Shown here one piece after another: positions 7,835-17,435 of a stretch of DNA of 40,072 nt (within the stretch, counting starts at the first letter, position 1; each line of letters opens with the position of its first letter). This DNA is from an uncultured Clostridium sp. (GTDB lineage Bacteria > Bacillota > Clostridia > Lachnospirales > Lachnospiraceae): NCBI GenBank assembly GCA_946553025.1, contig CAMNRM010000049.1, positions 1 through 40,072 of the forward strand, given 5' to 3'. The position numbers and the translations under genes are program-made. Under the pieces are notes generated by a model that made no database searches, was not told the origin of the DNA, and worked only from the letters and a program-made list of their open reading frames with translations.

Positions 7835-9283
7835 TTATTCCTTTCCGCTCCAGCAGTAAGTGCAGAGTTTTTCTGCTCCGATTCCGATGGATTCAATTAA
7901 ATCATCCAGCCGGTGGAATTTCAGGGAGGTGAAATTCAGTTTTTTCCGTATTCCCTCAATCATATCCAGGTATTTCTGGCTGTCCGGATTGACGTATTCA
8001 TCCAGCAGTTTGTCAGTCACCAAGTCGCCTTCCAACTCCCGGATTACCTGTCGGGTAATTAAGTCCATCTCGGATTTGGAGCGGGAGAAGTTTAAATATT
8101 TACAGCCAAAGAGCAGCGGCGGGCAGGCGGGGCGGATGTGCACTTCTTTCGCGCCGCTCTGGTATAAAAATTCCGTAGTTTCCCGAAGCTGTGTTCCGCG
8201 CACGATAGAATCATCAATTAAAAGCAGGCGTTTTCCGCGAATCAGTGCATCGACGGGAATCAGTTTCATTTTGGCAATTAAATTTCGCTGGCTCTGGTTC
8301 TGGGGCATGAATGACCTGGGCCAGGTCGGTGTATATTTAATAAACGGACGGGCAAAGGGAATCCCGGATTCATTCGCATAACCAATTGCATGGGCAATGC
8401 CGGAATCGGGAACACCGGCGACAATATCGGGATGGATTTCTTTTTCCTGGCAGCAGTTTTTCGCACAGCCCTTACATCCCAGATCCCGCTGGGCAAGAAT
8501 CTGTCCGCAGCGGTAGCGCATTTCTTCTACATTTATCCCTTCATAGCTGGAAGTCGGATAGCCGTAATAGGCCCAGAGGAAGGAACAGATTTTCATTTCG
8601 TTTCTGGGTTTGCTCAAGGACTGGATTCCCTCCGGAGTAACCAGAATGATTTCTCCCGGGCCAAGTTCAGAGTAATCATGATAGCCCAGATTAATATAGG
8701 CAAAACTTTCAAAGGATACGCAGAAGGCTTGTTCCTTCCGGCCGATAACGATGGGCGTTCGGCCATAGCGGTCACGGGAAGCGTAAATTCCTTCAGGGGT
8801 CAGAAGAAGAATGCTCATGGAACCTTCGATACATTCCTGGGCATAGAGAAGACCCTCCACCAGGCTCTGGCGCTGATTAATGATGGAAGCCGTCAGCTCT
8901 GTGGCGTTGATCCGGCCCCCGCTCATTTCCATAAAGTGGATGTGTCCGTTTTCATAAGCCTGACGCACCAGTTCCTCTTCATTATTAATCTTTCCCACGG
9001 TAACAATGGCATAGCTGCCTAAGTGGGACTGGATGAGCAGAGGCTGCGGCTCATTGTCCGAGATAGAACCTATGCCGGAACATCCTTCCAGCTCTTCGAC
9101 ATCCCGCTCAAACTTGGTGCGGAAAGGAGAGTTTTCGATATTGTGAATGCTCCTCTGAAAGCCCTGCCTGCCATAGACAGCCATACCGCCTCTTCGGGTT
9201 CCCAGGTGAGAATGATAGTCTGTACCGAAAAATAAATCCATAACACAGTTTTCTTTTGCAGTTACGCCAAAAAATCCACCCAT
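7835..9283 (-). CDS. PurF-like amidophosphoribosyltransferase homologue lacking the N-terminal cysteine
   Basis: A 482-aa protein with class II glutamine-amidotransferase fold followed by a phosphoribosyltransferase domain. The PRPP loop LLLIDDSIVRGTQ is intact. True PurF starts M-C-G-I, where Cys is the glutaminase nucleophile exposed at the N terminus; here the start is MGGFFGVTAKENC, so that residue is Gly. Glutamine hydrolysis at the usual site is therefore not expected; ammonia use or a regulatory role is inferred. A Cys cluster (CKGCAKNCC) lies mid-protein. ATG 9283 is chosen because GGAGG lies about 10 nt upstream and the usual N-terminal motif begins there. It is not in a purine operon: the neighbours are tRNA-Ser and repeats. 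Confidence 0.85.
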   Translation of the reverse strand: MGGFFGVTAKENCVMDLFFGTDYHSHLGTRRGGMAVYGRQGFQRSIHNIENSPFRTKFERDVEELEGCSGIGSISDNEPQPLLIQSHLGSYAIVTVGKINNEEELVRQAYENGHIHFMEMSGGRINATELTASIINQRQSLVEGLLYAQECIEGSMSILLLTPEGIYASRDRYGRTPIVIGRKEQAFCVSFESFAYINLGYHDYSELGPGEIILVTPEGIQSLSKPRNEMKICSFLWAYYGYPTSSYEGINVEEMRYRCGQILAQRDLGCKGCAKNCCQEKEIHPDIVAGVPDSGIAHAIGYANESGIPFARPFIKYTPTWPRSFMPQNQSQRNLIAKMKLIPVDALIRGKRLLLIDDSIVRGTQLRETTEFLYQSGAKEVHIRPACPPLLFGCKYLNFSRSKSEMDLITRQVIRELEGDLVTDKLLDEYVNPDSQKYLDMIEGIRKKLNFTSLKFHRLDDLIESIGIGAEKLCTYCWSGKE

Positions 9284-9384
9284 AGATGATTTTCCTCCAA
9301 AAATGTTTAATTCAACAAGTCTTACATTATTCAATAACCGTATAAGAATAGTAATTTTCCAATGTACGATATTCTGTCCCTTAA

Positions 9385-9414
9385 ATTGTATCATAATTGC
9401 TATTGGTAATACAA
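9385..9414 (-). promoter_or_regulatory. Probable promoter of the PurF-like gene
   Basis: Minus strand: TTGTAT (9414-9409), an 18-nt spacer, TACAAT (9390-9385). The leader is about 95 nt. I see no purine riboswitch core in it. Confidence 0.5.
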
Positions 9415-9483
9415 TCCGGCAGATATATTAAATATTCTTATAAATAAACGGAAAAAATATAACATATAGCGGAACAACGTTTG

Positions 9484-9509
9484 GTTACTGTTCACATGTT
9501 CACCGTAAT
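9484..9509 (-). repeat. Dispersed palindrome copy
   Basis: GTTACTGT, core TCACATGTTC, ACCGTAAT (one arm mismatch). It is followed at once by GGGCAAAAATC, the same extended flank (inverted) as the copy at 1059. The 9284-9791 intergenic stretch holds this and two more copies and no other gene. Confidence 0.7.
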
Positions 9510-9684
9510 GGGCAAAAATCCATAAAAATCAGTCATCCATAAAAATCATCGACAAAAATTGACATCTGAAGAAAATCGAGATAGACTGATAGAAAAGCGG
9601 TTATCGTGAATGCAGAACAACAGCAGCAAAAAGCTTTATGTGTCTGCCCGGCACAGATAAAGCATAAGATGGGGAAGAAAAGTA

Positions 9685-9710
9685 GTTGCTGTGAACATAT
9701 AAACAGTAAC
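9685..9710 (+). repeat. Dispersed palindrome copy
   Basis: GTTGCTGT, core GAACATATAA, ACAGTAAC; followed by GAAAAGT as at 5751. Confidence 0.7.
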
Positions 9711-9730
9711 GAAAAGTATGAGAAAGGGAG

Positions 9731-9756
9731 GTTGCTGTGAACATGTGAACAGCAGC
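9731..9756 (+). repeat. Dispersed palindrome copy
   Basis: GTTGCTGT, core GAACATGTGA, ACAGCAGC. It is only 20 nt after the previous copy and just upstream of the amidase gene. Confidence 0.7.
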
Positions 9757-9791
9757 AAAGGGAGAGCATGGCCGGGAAAGGAGAAGGAGTT

Positions 9792-10592
9792 ATGAACGGA
9801 GAAAGCAGGAGAAGGAGAAGCCGGAAAAAGCCGGGAAAGGCAGGTGCAGATGCCCGAAATAAAGAGATATACAGGAAACAGGAAGCCTATGCTTCAAGGG
9901 AAGGAATCCGGCAGGTGCAGGGAAGAGGACGCAAAAAAAAGGGAGGCGGGATTGCCTTTTTCCTGGGGCTTTTGTGTACGGTTTTTGCTTTTGGCGCTGG
10001 TGTCACCTGCGGATGGATGCGCTGGGGGCGGGAAACCGGGTCGAAGGTTGATCTGGCAAAGATTGAGATTCCTGACTGGATTACACAGGATTTTATCCGG
10101 GAAAATATTTATTCCCGTCCGGCGACTTCCCGCTATATTATCCGGGATATTGTCGTTCATTATGTGGCAAATCCGGGAAAAACCGCGGCACAGAACCGGA
10201 GTTATTTTGACGGGCTGGCAGACCAGAAGCCGGGAGAGGAGGCAGAGAGCGCAAGTGCGCATTTTATTATCGGACTGGAGGGGGAAATTATCCAGTGTAT
10301 TCCCCTGCGTGAATTTGCCTACACCTCCAATTACCGCAATATAGATACCATATCCATCGAGTGCTGTCATCCGGATGAGAGCGGGGAATTTACCGAGGCT
10401 ACCTATAACTCTCTGGTTAAACTGACCGCCTGGCTCTGCGATGAATTAAAAATCAGCCGGAAGCACGTTATCCGCCACTATGACGTTACGGGAAAAAGCT
10501 GTCCCAAGTATTTTGTGGACAATGAAGATGCATGGACGGCGTTTAAAGAGGATGTAGAAGCATTTGGAAGGAAACGGGAAAAAGAACAGTAA
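9792..10592 (+). CDS. Membrane-anchored N-acetylmuramoyl-L-alanine amidase (Amidase_2)
   Basis: A 266-aa type 2 amidase, predicted to cleave the lactyl-peptide amide bond in peptidoglycan. The order is a very basic cytoplasmic tail (residues 1-55), a single membrane helix (about 57-75, GIAFFLGLLCTVFAFGAGV), and an outside catalytic domain. Zinc and catalytic signs are IVVHYVANPG, the AHFIIG strand, and HYDVTGKSCPKYF with the second His and Cys. Start ATG 9792 follows AAAGGAG at 8 nt; ATG 9768 is in frame 8 codons earlier and also has a purine-rich stretch, so the start is uncertain. Three dispersed palindromes precede it. Confidence 0.85.
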   Translation: MNGESRRRRSRKKPGKAGADARNKEIYRKQEAYASREGIRQVQGRGRKKKGGGIAFFLGLLCTVFAFGAGVTCGWMRWGRETGSKVDLAKIEIPDWITQDFIRENIYSRPATSRYIIRDIVVHYVANPGKTAAQNRSYFDGLADQKPGEEAESASAHFIIGLEGEIIQCIPLREFAYTSNYRNIDTISIECCHPDESGEFTEATYNSLVKLTAWLCDELKISRKHVIRHYDVTGKSCPKYFVDNEDAWTAFKEDVEAFGRKREKEQ

Positions 10593-10637
10593 AAAGGCCG
10601 CGAAAAAAGACGGCAAAAAAGAACGGTAAAAATGTAG

Positions 10638-10667
10638 TTGAAAAGCTGTCCAGGTTTATGCTATACT
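10638..10667 (+). promoter_or_regulatory. Promoter of the Na/Pi cotransporter gene
   Basis: TTGAAA (10638-10643), an 18-nt spacer, TATACT (10662-10667). Confidence 0.55.
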
Positions 10668-10743
10668 TAAATCTAATCGGTCTTTATCCGGATACTCACA
10701 GAAGAACCGAATCTATTGGAAAATGTACAGTAAGGGGATAAAC

Positions 10744-12426
10744 ATGGCGATAGGCGATATTTCAAATCTATTTCAGTTCCTGGGCGGATTGGGCATGTTC
10801 CTTTATGGAATGAACATCATGGGCGACGGTATGCAAAAGACCGCCGGAAGCAAGATGAACCAGTTCTTGGGCATGGTCACAAACAAGCGTATTCTTGGCG
10901 TGGTGCTGGGAGCGCTGATTACAGCGATACTGCACAGCAGTGCTGCGACGACGGTTATGGTAGTAGGCTTTGTCAATGCGGGTATTTTAAATCTGACGCA
11001 GGCAGTCGGCGTAATTATGGGAGCCAATATCGGTACGACGATCACCGCATGGATGGTGTCGTTAAACTCCTTAGGCGATGCGTTTGCTATCCTTCAGCCG
11101 TCTTTTTTTGCGCCCCTTTTTGCCGGAATCGGCGCTTTCTGCATGGCATTTTCTAAAAAGCAGAAGGCCAATATGATTGGCGAGATCTTTGTGGGCATGG
11201 GTCTTTTATTTATTGGCCTGACCTTTATGTCCGGGGCGGTGGAGCCTTACACGGATGCACCGATCTTTGCGGATATCTTCCGGGTGCTTGGAGGAAATCC
11301 GATTCTTGGTATTATTGCCGGTGCGATTATCACTGCGCTTTTGCAGAGTTCCACGGCTTCGGTGGGTATCTTACAGACCTTAGCGATGAACGGCGTGGTT
11401 TCCATGAGCGCGGCAATTTACATCACTTTAGGTCAGAACATCGGAACCTGTGTGACGGCGGTGCTTTCAAGTGCCGGGGCAAACCGCACGGCAAAGAGGG
11501 CGGCAGCCATCCACCTGATGTTTAATACCATCGGTGCGATTTTCTTTGCCACGGGCATGTACATCCTGTCCTTTGTCCTGCCTTCCTTTGCCTTTGGCTC
11601 GATTAATGCCGTGCAGATTTCCATGTTCCACACGATTTTTAACCTGACCAATACGGTCCTTCTCTATCCCTTTGCCAACCAGTTAGTGAACCTTTCGGCC
11701 CTGTTTGTAAAGGAAAAGGAAGGGGAGGTTGCCGAAATCACACCGGACGGCGATCAGGAAGAGGCGACAACGCACCGGCATCTTGACAAGCGTATCTTTG
11801 AATCCCCGGCCTTTGCCATCGAAACGGCGGAGATGGAGGTTATTCACATGGGGCAGATTACGTTAAAGAATGTACAGCGGGCGATTGATGCCCTGATAAA
11901 GCCGGGTGAGGTTTCCACCGAGGAGATTTACAAGGTGGAAGAAACCATTGACCGCATGGAAAATATGCTGACCGAATATCTGATTAAGGTAAATAATCTT
12001 TCGTTAAATGAAGAACAGAAGATGGTGGTCAACAACCTTTTTTACAGCATCAGCGATATCGAGCGCGTGGGCGATCACGCAGAAAACTTAGCGGAATCCG
12101 CTGATTATTTACATAACCACAATATCAGCTTTTCCGAAGTGGGTGTGGACGATGTGCTGTCCATGGGAAATACCGTAATCAAAGCCTTCTCCCACGCCAT
12201 TGAAGCAAGACGCACGGGAAATATGGACGAGGTGAGGAAGGTCAGTTCTTATGAAGATACGGTGGACGTGATGGAAGAGGAACTGCGGGAGGAACATATT
12301 AACCGCCTTTCCTCCGGGGAGTGTGCCCCTTCTTCCGGGGTGATTTTTCTGGATATTATCAGCAACTTGGAACGTATCTCCGACCATGCGTATAATTTAG
12401 CCGGATATGTAAAAAATGAACTATAG
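10744..12426 (+). CDS. Na/Pi cotransporter family protein with PhoU-like tail
   Basis: A 560-aa protein of the NptA/YjbB family, predicted to move phosphate with sodium across the cytoplasmic membrane. Two related membrane repeats carry LHSSAATTVMVVGFVNAG and LQSSTASVGILQTLAMNG, the QSS-type substrate motifs. From about residue 360 the protein becomes soluble and helical with DRMENMLTEYLIKVNN and SDIERVGDHAENLAE, the PhoU signature that usually tunes transport. ATG 10744 is chosen because AGGGGA lies about 7 nt upstream; ATG 10723 is in frame but lacks a site. Single gene with its own promoter. Confidence 0.92.
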   Translation: MAIGDISNLFQFLGGLGMFLYGMNIMGDGMQKTAGSKMNQFLGMVTNKRILGVVLGALITAILHSSAATTVMVVGFVNAGILNLTQAVGVIMGANIGTTITAWMVSLNSLGDAFAILQPSFFAPLFAGIGAFCMAFSKKQKANMIGEIFVGMGLLFIGLTFMSGAVEPYTDAPIFADIFRVLGGNPILGIIAGAIITALLQSSTASVGILQTLAMNGVVSMSAAIYITLGQNIGTCVTAVLSSAGANRTAKRAAAIHLMFNTIGAIFFATGMYILSFVLPSFAFGSINAVQISMFHTIFNLTNTVLLYPFANQLVNLSALFVKEKEGEVAEITPDGDQEEATTHRHLDKRIFESPAFAIETAEMEVIHMGQITLKNVQRAIDALIKPGEVSTEEIYKVEETIDRMENMLTEYLIKVNNLSLNEEQKMVVNNLFYSISDIERVGDHAENLAESADYLHNHNISFSEVGVDDVLSMGNTVIKAFSHAIEARRTGNMDEVRKVSSYEDTVDVMEEELREEHINRLSSGECAPSSGVIFLDIISNLERISDHAYNLAGYVKNEL

Positions 12427-12442
12427 CCCCGAAGGTTTTTTT

Positions 12443-12466
12443 CACGGGTATGGCTCTGCTTTGCCG
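12443..12466 (+). repeat. Fragment of the structured intergenic element
   Basis: CACGG-GT followed by ATGGCTCTGCT and TTGCCG matches the right end of the element at 17436-17552 (CGGAAC then ATGGCTCTGCT), with a small deletion. The left half and middle are absent, so this looks like a decayed third copy. Confidence 0.4.
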
Positions 12467-12524
12467 AAGAAAGGGCAAACCTACATGTTTATTCGGATGA
12501 CGGGTTTTTACGGCAATTATGCAA

Positions 12525-12566
12525 AATGGCAAATTTTTAACGTTGCTTGAAAAAGGACTTGCCATT
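12525..12566. promoter_or_regulatory. Inverted repeat over the gap -35 region
   Basis: AATGGCAA (12525-12532) and TTGCCATT (12559-12566) are perfect inverted copies; the right copy includes the -35 hexamer. It could be an operator for a glycolytic regulator, but no such gene (cggR) is adjacent. Confidence 0.4.
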
Positions 12567-12587
12567 TCGTGGAAAAAAAGGTACAAT
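12559..12587 (+). promoter_or_regulatory. gap promoter
   Basis: TTGCCA (12559-12564), a 17-nt spacer, TACAAT (12582-12587). The leader before gap is about 53 nt. Confidence 0.65.
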
Positions 12588-12646
12588 AGGTAAAGGTTGA
12601 TGATTATTTACAAAACTTTTAAGTAAGAAACAGGAGGAATTGAATC

Positions 12647-13678
12647 ATGGCAGTAAAAGTAGCAATTAATGGTTTTGGACGTATTGGACGTTTAGCATTC
12701 CGTCAGATGTTCGGCGCAGAGGGTTATGACGTTGTGGCAATCAACGATTTAACCGATCCGAAGATGCTTGCTAACCTGTTAAAGTATGATACTGCACAGG
12801 GCGGATACTGCGGATGCATCGGTGAAGGAAAGCACACCGTTGAGGCTGGCGAAGATTCCATTACCGTTGACGGAAAGAAAATCACGATTTACAAAGAGGC
12901 AAAGGCTGCTGATCTTCCATGGGGAGAACTGGGCGTAGACGTTGTATTAGAGTGTACCGGTTTCTACTGCTCCAAGGACAAGGCACAGGCTCATATCGAT
13001 GCAGGTGCAAAGAAGGTTGTTATCTCCGCACCGGCTGGCAAGGACTTAAAGACCATCGTATTCTCCGTAAACGAGAAGACCTTAACTGCTGAAGATACCA
13101 TTATTTCCGCAGCTTCCTGTACCACCAACTGCTTAGCTCCTATGGCTAAGGCATTAAACGACTATGCACCGATCCAGTCCGGTATCATGAGCACCATCCA
13201 TGCTTACACCGGCGATCAGATGATCTTAGACGGCCCGCACAGAAAAGGCGATTTAAGAAGAGCAAGAGCAGGCGCTGCCAACATCGTTCCGAACAGCACC
13301 GGCGCTGCTAAGGCTATCGGCCTGGTTATCCCTGAGTTAAACGGCAAGTTAATCGGTTCTGCACAGCGTGTTCCGGTACCGACCGGTTCCACCACCATCT
13401 TAACCGCAGTTGTTAAGGGCGCAGACGTTACCGCAGAAGGCATTAATGCAGCGATGAAGGCTGCTGCATGTGAGTCCTTTGGCTACAACGAAGATCCGAT
13501 CGTATCTTCTGACGTTATCGGCATGAGATATGGTTCCTTATTCGATGCTACCCAGACCATGGTTTCCAAGGTTGCTGATGACTTATATGAAGTTCAGGTA
13601 GTTTCCTGGTATGATAATGAAAATTCTTACACCAGCCAGATGGTAAGAACCATTAAGTACTTTGCTGAGTTAGCATAA
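12647..13678 (+). CDS. gap: Glyceraldehyde-3-phosphate dehydrogenase
   Basis: This enzyme converts glyceraldehyde 3-phosphate, NAD and phosphate to 1,3-bisphosphoglycerate. The 343-aa protein shows the NAD fold start [18 protein letters not shown], the catalytic cysteine in [12 protein letters not shown], the IHAYTGDQ segment and the closing [15 protein letters not shown]. Length is normal. AGGAGG precedes the ATG. The gene is first in gap-pgk-tpiA-gpmI and is followed by a terminator-like hairpin, so it is probably made in excess over pgk. Confidence 0.98.
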   Translation: MAVKVAINGFGRIGRLAFRQMFGAEGYDVVAINDLTDPKMLANLLKYDTAQGGYCGCIGEGKHTVEAGEDSITVDGKKITIYKEAKAADLPWGELGVDVVLECTGFYCSKDKAQAHIDAGAKKVVISAPAGKDLKTIVFSVNEKTLTAEDTIISAASCTTNCLAPMAKALNDYAPIQSGIMSTIHAYTGDQMILDGPHRKGDLRRARAGAANIVPNSTGAAKAIGLVIPELNGKLIGSAQRVPVPTGSTTILTAVVKGADVTAEGINAAMKAAACESFGYNEDPIVSSDVIGMRYGSLFDATQTMVSKVADDLYEVQVVSWYDNENSYTSQMVRTIKYFAELA

Positions 13679-13698
13679 TTAATCGTATAGCAGACCTT

Positions 13699-13729
13699 GA
13701 GGGTCCGGTCTTAGGACCGGACTCTTTTT
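13699..13729 (+). terminator. Intercistronic terminator or attenuator between gap and pgk
   Basis: GTCCGGTC (13703-13710) pairs with GACCGGAC (13715-13722), extended by wobble pairs from GAGG, then TCTTTTT. It ends only about 28 nt before pgk, which has no clear promoter of its own, so partial read-through is likely. Confidence 0.7.
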
Positions 13730-13757
13730 AAACGAATGGAAAGGGGTAACAAACACT

Positions 13758-14978
13758 ATGTTAAATAAAAAATCCGTAGATGATTTACAGGCAAAAGGCA
13801 AGAAAGTTCTGGTTCGCTGTGATTTTAACGTACCGTTAAAGAACGGTGAAATCACCGATGAAACCCGTATCGCAGCTGCACTTCCGACCATCCAGAAGTT
13901 AATCGGCGACGGCGCAAAGGTTATTCTCTGCTCCCATTTGGGAAAGGTAAAGAACGGCCCGAACGAAGGCGAGTCCTTAGCACCGGTAGCGAAAAGACTT
14001 TCTGAGAAATTAGGCAAGGAAGTTGTTTTTGTTTCCGATTATAATGTAACCGGCGAAGCAGCAACCAAGGCTGTAGAAGCCATGAACGAGGGCGATGTTG
14101 TCCTTTTACAGAACACCCGTTTCCGCGGAAAAGAAGAAACCAAGAACGGCGAAGAGTTCAGCAAGGAATTGGCAGCTCTGGCTGACGATTATGTATGCGA
14201 CGCCTTCGGTTCCTCCCACCGTGCACACGCTTCCGTAGAGGGCGTAACCAAATTTATCACCGAAAAAGGCGGCACCAACGCCGTTGGTTACTTAATGCAG
14301 AAAGAAATTGATTTCCTGGGCAATGCCGTAGAAAATCCGGTTAGACCGTTCGTAGCCATCCTTGGCGGCGCAAAGGTTGCCGATAAGTTAAATGTTATCT
14401 CCAACCTTCTGGAAAAATGCGATACCCTGATTATCGGCGGCGGTATGGCCTTCACCTTCTTAAAGGCACAGGGTCTGAGCGTGGGCAATTCCTTGGTTGA
14501 CGATACCAAGCTTGATTACTGCAAGGAAATGATGGAAAAGGCAGAAAAACTTGGCAAGAAGCTTCTGCTTCCGGTAGATACTGTTATTGCCGCTGCTTTC
14601 CCGAATCCTATCGACGGCCCGGTAGAGGTTAAAGTGGTAGCTTCCGATGCCATCCCGGATGATATGGAAGGTCTGGACATCGGACCAAAGACCGCTGAAC
14701 TCTATGCAGAGGCAGTAAAGACCGCAAAGACCGTAGTATGGAACGGCCCGATGGGCGTATTTGAAAATCCGACCCTGGCAGCAGGAACCATTGCCGTAGC
14801 AAAGGCACTGGCAGAAACCGAAGCAACCACCATTATCGGCGGCGGCGATTCCGCAGCAGCCGTAAATCAGCTGGGCTTTGGCGATAAGATGAGCCATATT
14901 TCCACCGGCGGCGGCGCTTCTCTGGAATTTTTGGAGGGCAAGGAACTTCCGGGCGTAGCAGCAGCAGATAACCGCTAA
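13758..14978 (+). CDS. pgk: Phosphoglycerate kinase
   Basis: PGK makes ATP from 1,3-bisphosphoglycerate. The 406-aa protein starts [20 protein letters not shown] with the [12 protein letters not shown] signature. It then has the [11 protein letters not shown] loop, the EVVFVSDY strand, [11 protein letters not shown] in the C-domain, and the nucleotide-binding GGGDSAAAV and [13 protein letters not shown] near the end. Length is normal. GGGG(T) precedes the ATG. It lies 40 nt upstream of tpiA in the same operon. Confidence 0.98.
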   Translation: MLNKKSVDDLQAKGKKVLVRCDFNVPLKNGEITDETRIAAALPTIQKLIGDGAKVILCSHLGKVKNGPNEGESLAPVAKRLSEKLGKEVVFVSDYNVTGEAATKAVEAMNEGDVVLLQNTRFRGKEETKNGEEFSKELAALADDYVCDAFGSSHRAHASVEGVTKFITEKGGTNAVGYLMQKEIDFLGNAVENPVRPFVAILGGAKVADKLNVISNLLEKCDTLIIGGGMAFTFLKAQGLSVGNSLVDDTKLDYCKEMMEKAEKLGKKLLLPVDTVIAAAFPNPIDGPVEVKVVASDAIPDDMEGLDIGPKTAELYAEAVKTAKTVVWNGPMGVFENPTLAAGTIAVAKALAETEATTIIGGGDSAAAVNQLGFGDKMSHISTGGGASLEFLEGKELPGVAAADNR

Positions 14979-15018
14979 TCTTTTACGATGATCAATTAAG
15001 GAAAACGAGGAAAAATTC

Positions 15019-15768
15019 ATGGCAAGAAAGAAAATTATTGCAGGCAACTGGAAGATGAATATGACACCTTCCGAGGCTGTTGCTTTGGTAGAAACTTTAA
15101 AACCATTAGTTGTAAATGATGATGTAGACGTAGTATTCTGCGTACCCGCGATTGATATTATCCCGGCGATGGAAGCTGCAAAAGGCACGAATATCAACAT
15201 CGGCGCGGAAAATATGTATTTTGAGGAAAAAGGCGCTTACACCGGCGAGATTTCCCCGCTGATGTTAAAGGATGCCGGCGTAAAGTACGTAATTATCGGT
15301 CATTCCGAGAGAAGAGAGTATTTTGCAGAAACCGATGAAACCGTAAATAAGAAAGTATTAAAGGCTTTCGAGCACGGCTTAACCCCGATTATCTGCTGCG
15401 GTGAGTCCTTAACCCAGAGAGAGCAGGGCATTACCATCGACTGGATTCGTCAGCAGATTAAGATTGCCTTCTTAAATGTAACCGCAGATCAGGCTAAGAC
15501 AGCCGTTATTGCCTACGAGCCAATCTGGGCTATCGGCACCGGCAAGGTGGCAACCACTGAGCAGGCCGAAGAAGTTTGTGCGGCTATCCGCGTATGTATC
15601 GGTGAGATCTACGATCAGGCGACCGCAGAAGCTATCCGCATCCAGTACGGCGGTTCGGTATCCGCTTCCACCGCTCCCGAGTTATTCGCACAGCCGAATA
15701 TCGACGGCGGCTTAGTTGGCGGCGCTTCCTTAAAACCGGATTTTGGCAAGATTGTAAATTATAAATAA
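15019..15768 (+). CDS. tpiA: Triosephosphate isomerase
   Basis: This enzyme interconverts dihydroxyacetone phosphate and glyceraldehyde 3-phosphate. The 249-aa TIM barrel shows AGNWKMN at the start (catalytic Lys), [10 protein letters not shown] (catalytic His), [12 protein letters not shown] (catalytic Glu) and the phosphate-binding YGGSVS followed by GGLVGGASL. Length is normal. Third gene of the glycolytic run. Confidence 0.98.
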   Translation: MARKKIIAGNWKMNMTPSEAVALVETLKPLVVNDDVDVVFCVPAIDIIPAMEAAKGTNINIGAENMYFEEKGAYTGEISPLMLKDAGVKYVIIGHSERREYFAETDETVNKKVLKAFEHGLTPIICCGESLTQREQGITIDWIRQQIKIAFLNVTADQAKTAVIAYEPIWAIGTGKVATTEQAEEVCAAIRVCIGEIYDQATAEAIRIQYGGSVSASTAPELFAQPNIDGGLVGGASLKPDFGKIVNYK

Positions 15769-15806
15769 GGCATCTCTCCCGTAAACGAGGGATGAATGCG
15801 AAACCG

Positions 15807-15848
15807 GCAGCATCCTTTTGGCTATGGATTTAGCGGAAAGGGTGCTGC
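15807..15848 (+). terminator. Hairpin between tpiA and gpmI
   Basis: GCAGCATCCTTT (15807-15818) pairs with AAAGGGTGCTGC (15837-15848), 12 pairs with one wobble and an 18-nt loop, followed by TTTAAAT. The weak T-run suggests an RNA-processing or attenuation element rather than a full stop. Confidence 0.45.
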
Positions 15849-15871
15849 TTTAAATAAAGGAGATAGAAACC

Positions 15872-17410
15872 ATGAGCAAAAAACCTGTAGTATTAATGAT
15901 ACTTGACGGTTACGGATTAAATGACAATTGCGAACACAACGCCGTCTGCGAGGCCAAAACCCCGGTGATGGATCAGTTAATGAGCCAGTGCCCCTTCGTC
16001 AAGGGCAATGCCAGCGGTATGGCAGTAGGACTTCCCGAGGGCCAGATGGGCAATTCCGAAGTAGGCCACTTAAACATGGGCGCGGGCCGCATTGTCTATC
16101 AGGAATTAACCCGTATTACCAAGTCCATCCAGGACGGTGATTTCTTTGAGATTCCCGCTTTCCTTGAGGCTGTAGAAAACTGCAAAAAGCACGATTCCGC
16201 CCTCCACCTGTACGGTCTGGTATCCGACGGCGGCGTTCACAGCCATTTAACCCATATCTACGGCCTGTTAGAGCTTGCAAAGCGCCAGGGCCTGGAAAAA
16301 GTTTACGTTCACTGCTTCTTAGACGGGCGTGACACCCCTCCGGCCTCCGGCAAAGAATTTGTCGAAACCTTAGAAGCCAAGATGAAGGAAATCGGCGTGG
16401 GAAAAGTAGCTTCCGTGATGGGCCGCTACTATGCCATGGACCGGGATAAAAACTGGGATCGCGTAAAACTCGCCTACGACGCTCTCACCAAGGGCGAAGG
16501 AAAAACCGCCGAAAGCGGCCCCGCAGGCATCCAGGCTTCCTACGACGAAGAAAAATTCGACGAATTTGTAATGCCGACCGTAGTCACCGAAAACGGAAAG
16601 CCTGTAGGCTTAATCAAGGAGCACGACTCCATTATCTTCTACAACTTCCGCCCCGACCGCGCCCGTGAAATCACCCGTGCCTTCTGTGACGACGAATTCA
16701 CCTACTTTGAGCGCGGCAAAAAGATGGATCTGGTCTATGTGTGCTTCACCGACTACGATGAAACCATTGCAAATAAGCTGGTAGCCTTCCACAAGGAAAC
16801 CATCACCAACACCTTCGGAGAATTTTTAGCCGCCCATCATAAGACCCAGGCCAGAATCGCCGAAACCGAGAAATACGCCCATGTAACCTTCTTCTTCAAC
16901 GGCGGCGTAGAAGAACCAAACGAAGGCGAAGACCGAATCCTCGTACCGTCCACCAAAGAAGTACCCACCTACGACTTAAAGCCGGAGATGAGCGCCCCGA
17001 TGGTGTGCGAAAAGCTGGTAGACTCCATTAAATCCGGGAAATATGATGTGATAATCATTAACTTTGCAAATCCGGATATGGTCGGTCACACCGGTGTGGA
17101 AGAAGCCGCAATTAAGGCAATCGAAGCCGTAGACGAATGCGTGGGTAAGGCCGTAGATGCCATCAAAGAAGTAAACGGCGTAATGTTCATCTGTGCAGAC
17201 CATGGAAACGCAGAACAATTAATCGACTATAACACCGGTGAACCCTGGACCGCCCACACGACGAATCCGGTTCCGTTTATTTTGGTCAATGCAGAACCTG
17301 GAGTGAAATTAAGAGAAGGCGGCTGCTTAGCCGACATTGCCCCGACTCTAATCGAACTGATGGGAATGGAACAGCCTAAAGAAATGACAGGAAAGAGTTT
17401 GCTGATATAA
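15872..17410 (+). CDS. gpmI: 2,3-bisphosphoglycerate-independent phosphoglycerate mutase
   Basis: GpmI interconverts 3- and 2-phosphoglycerate using two Mn ions and a serine nucleophile. The 512-aa protein starts MSKKPVVLMILDGYGLND, with the metal Asp in DGYG. The active serine is in MGNSEVGHLNMGAGR. Substrate-binding features include HSHLTHIYGL, CFLDGRDTPP and NFRPDRAREITRAF. The alkaline-phosphatase-like metal sites are in NFANPDMVGHTG and CADHGNAE. AAGGAG precedes the ATG. Last gene of the run; a structured element follows 25 nt after the stop, then a terminator. Confidence 0.98.
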   Translation: MSKKPVVLMILDGYGLNDNCEHNAVCEAKTPVMDQLMSQCPFVKGNASGMAVGLPEGQMGNSEVGHLNMGAGRIVYQELTRITKSIQDGDFFEIPAFLEAVENCKKHDSALHLYGLVSDGGVHSHLTHIYGLLELAKRQGLEKVYVHCFLDGRDTPPASGKEFVETLEAKMKEIGVGKVASVMGRYYAMDRDKNWDRVKLAYDALTKGEGKTAESGPAGIQASYDEEKFDEFVMPTVVTENGKPVGLIKEHDSIIFYNFRPDRAREITRAFCDDEFTYFERGKKMDLVYVCFTDYDETIANKLVAFHKETITNTFGEFLAAHHKTQARIAETEKYAHVTFFFNGGVEEPNEGEDRILVPSTKEVPTYDLKPEMSAPMVCEKLVDSIKSGKYDVIIINFANPDMVGHTGVEEAAIKAIEAVDECVGKAVDAIKEVNGVMFICADHGNAEQLIDYNTGEPWTAHTTNPVPFILVNAEPGVKLREGGCLADIAPTLIELMGMEQPKEMTGKSLLI

Positions 17411-17435
17411 AATATCTATACACCAGCGAAGGCAA

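Noticed and set aside
9284-9384. Possible purine riboswitch in the PurF-like leader
   Set aside because: No conserved purine-aptamer loops could be found; the leader is short and AT-rich.
14460-15200. 246-aa minus-strand ORF over pgk and tpiA
   Set aside because: Antisense to two certain glycolytic genes; Cys/Gly-rich composition and no RBS.
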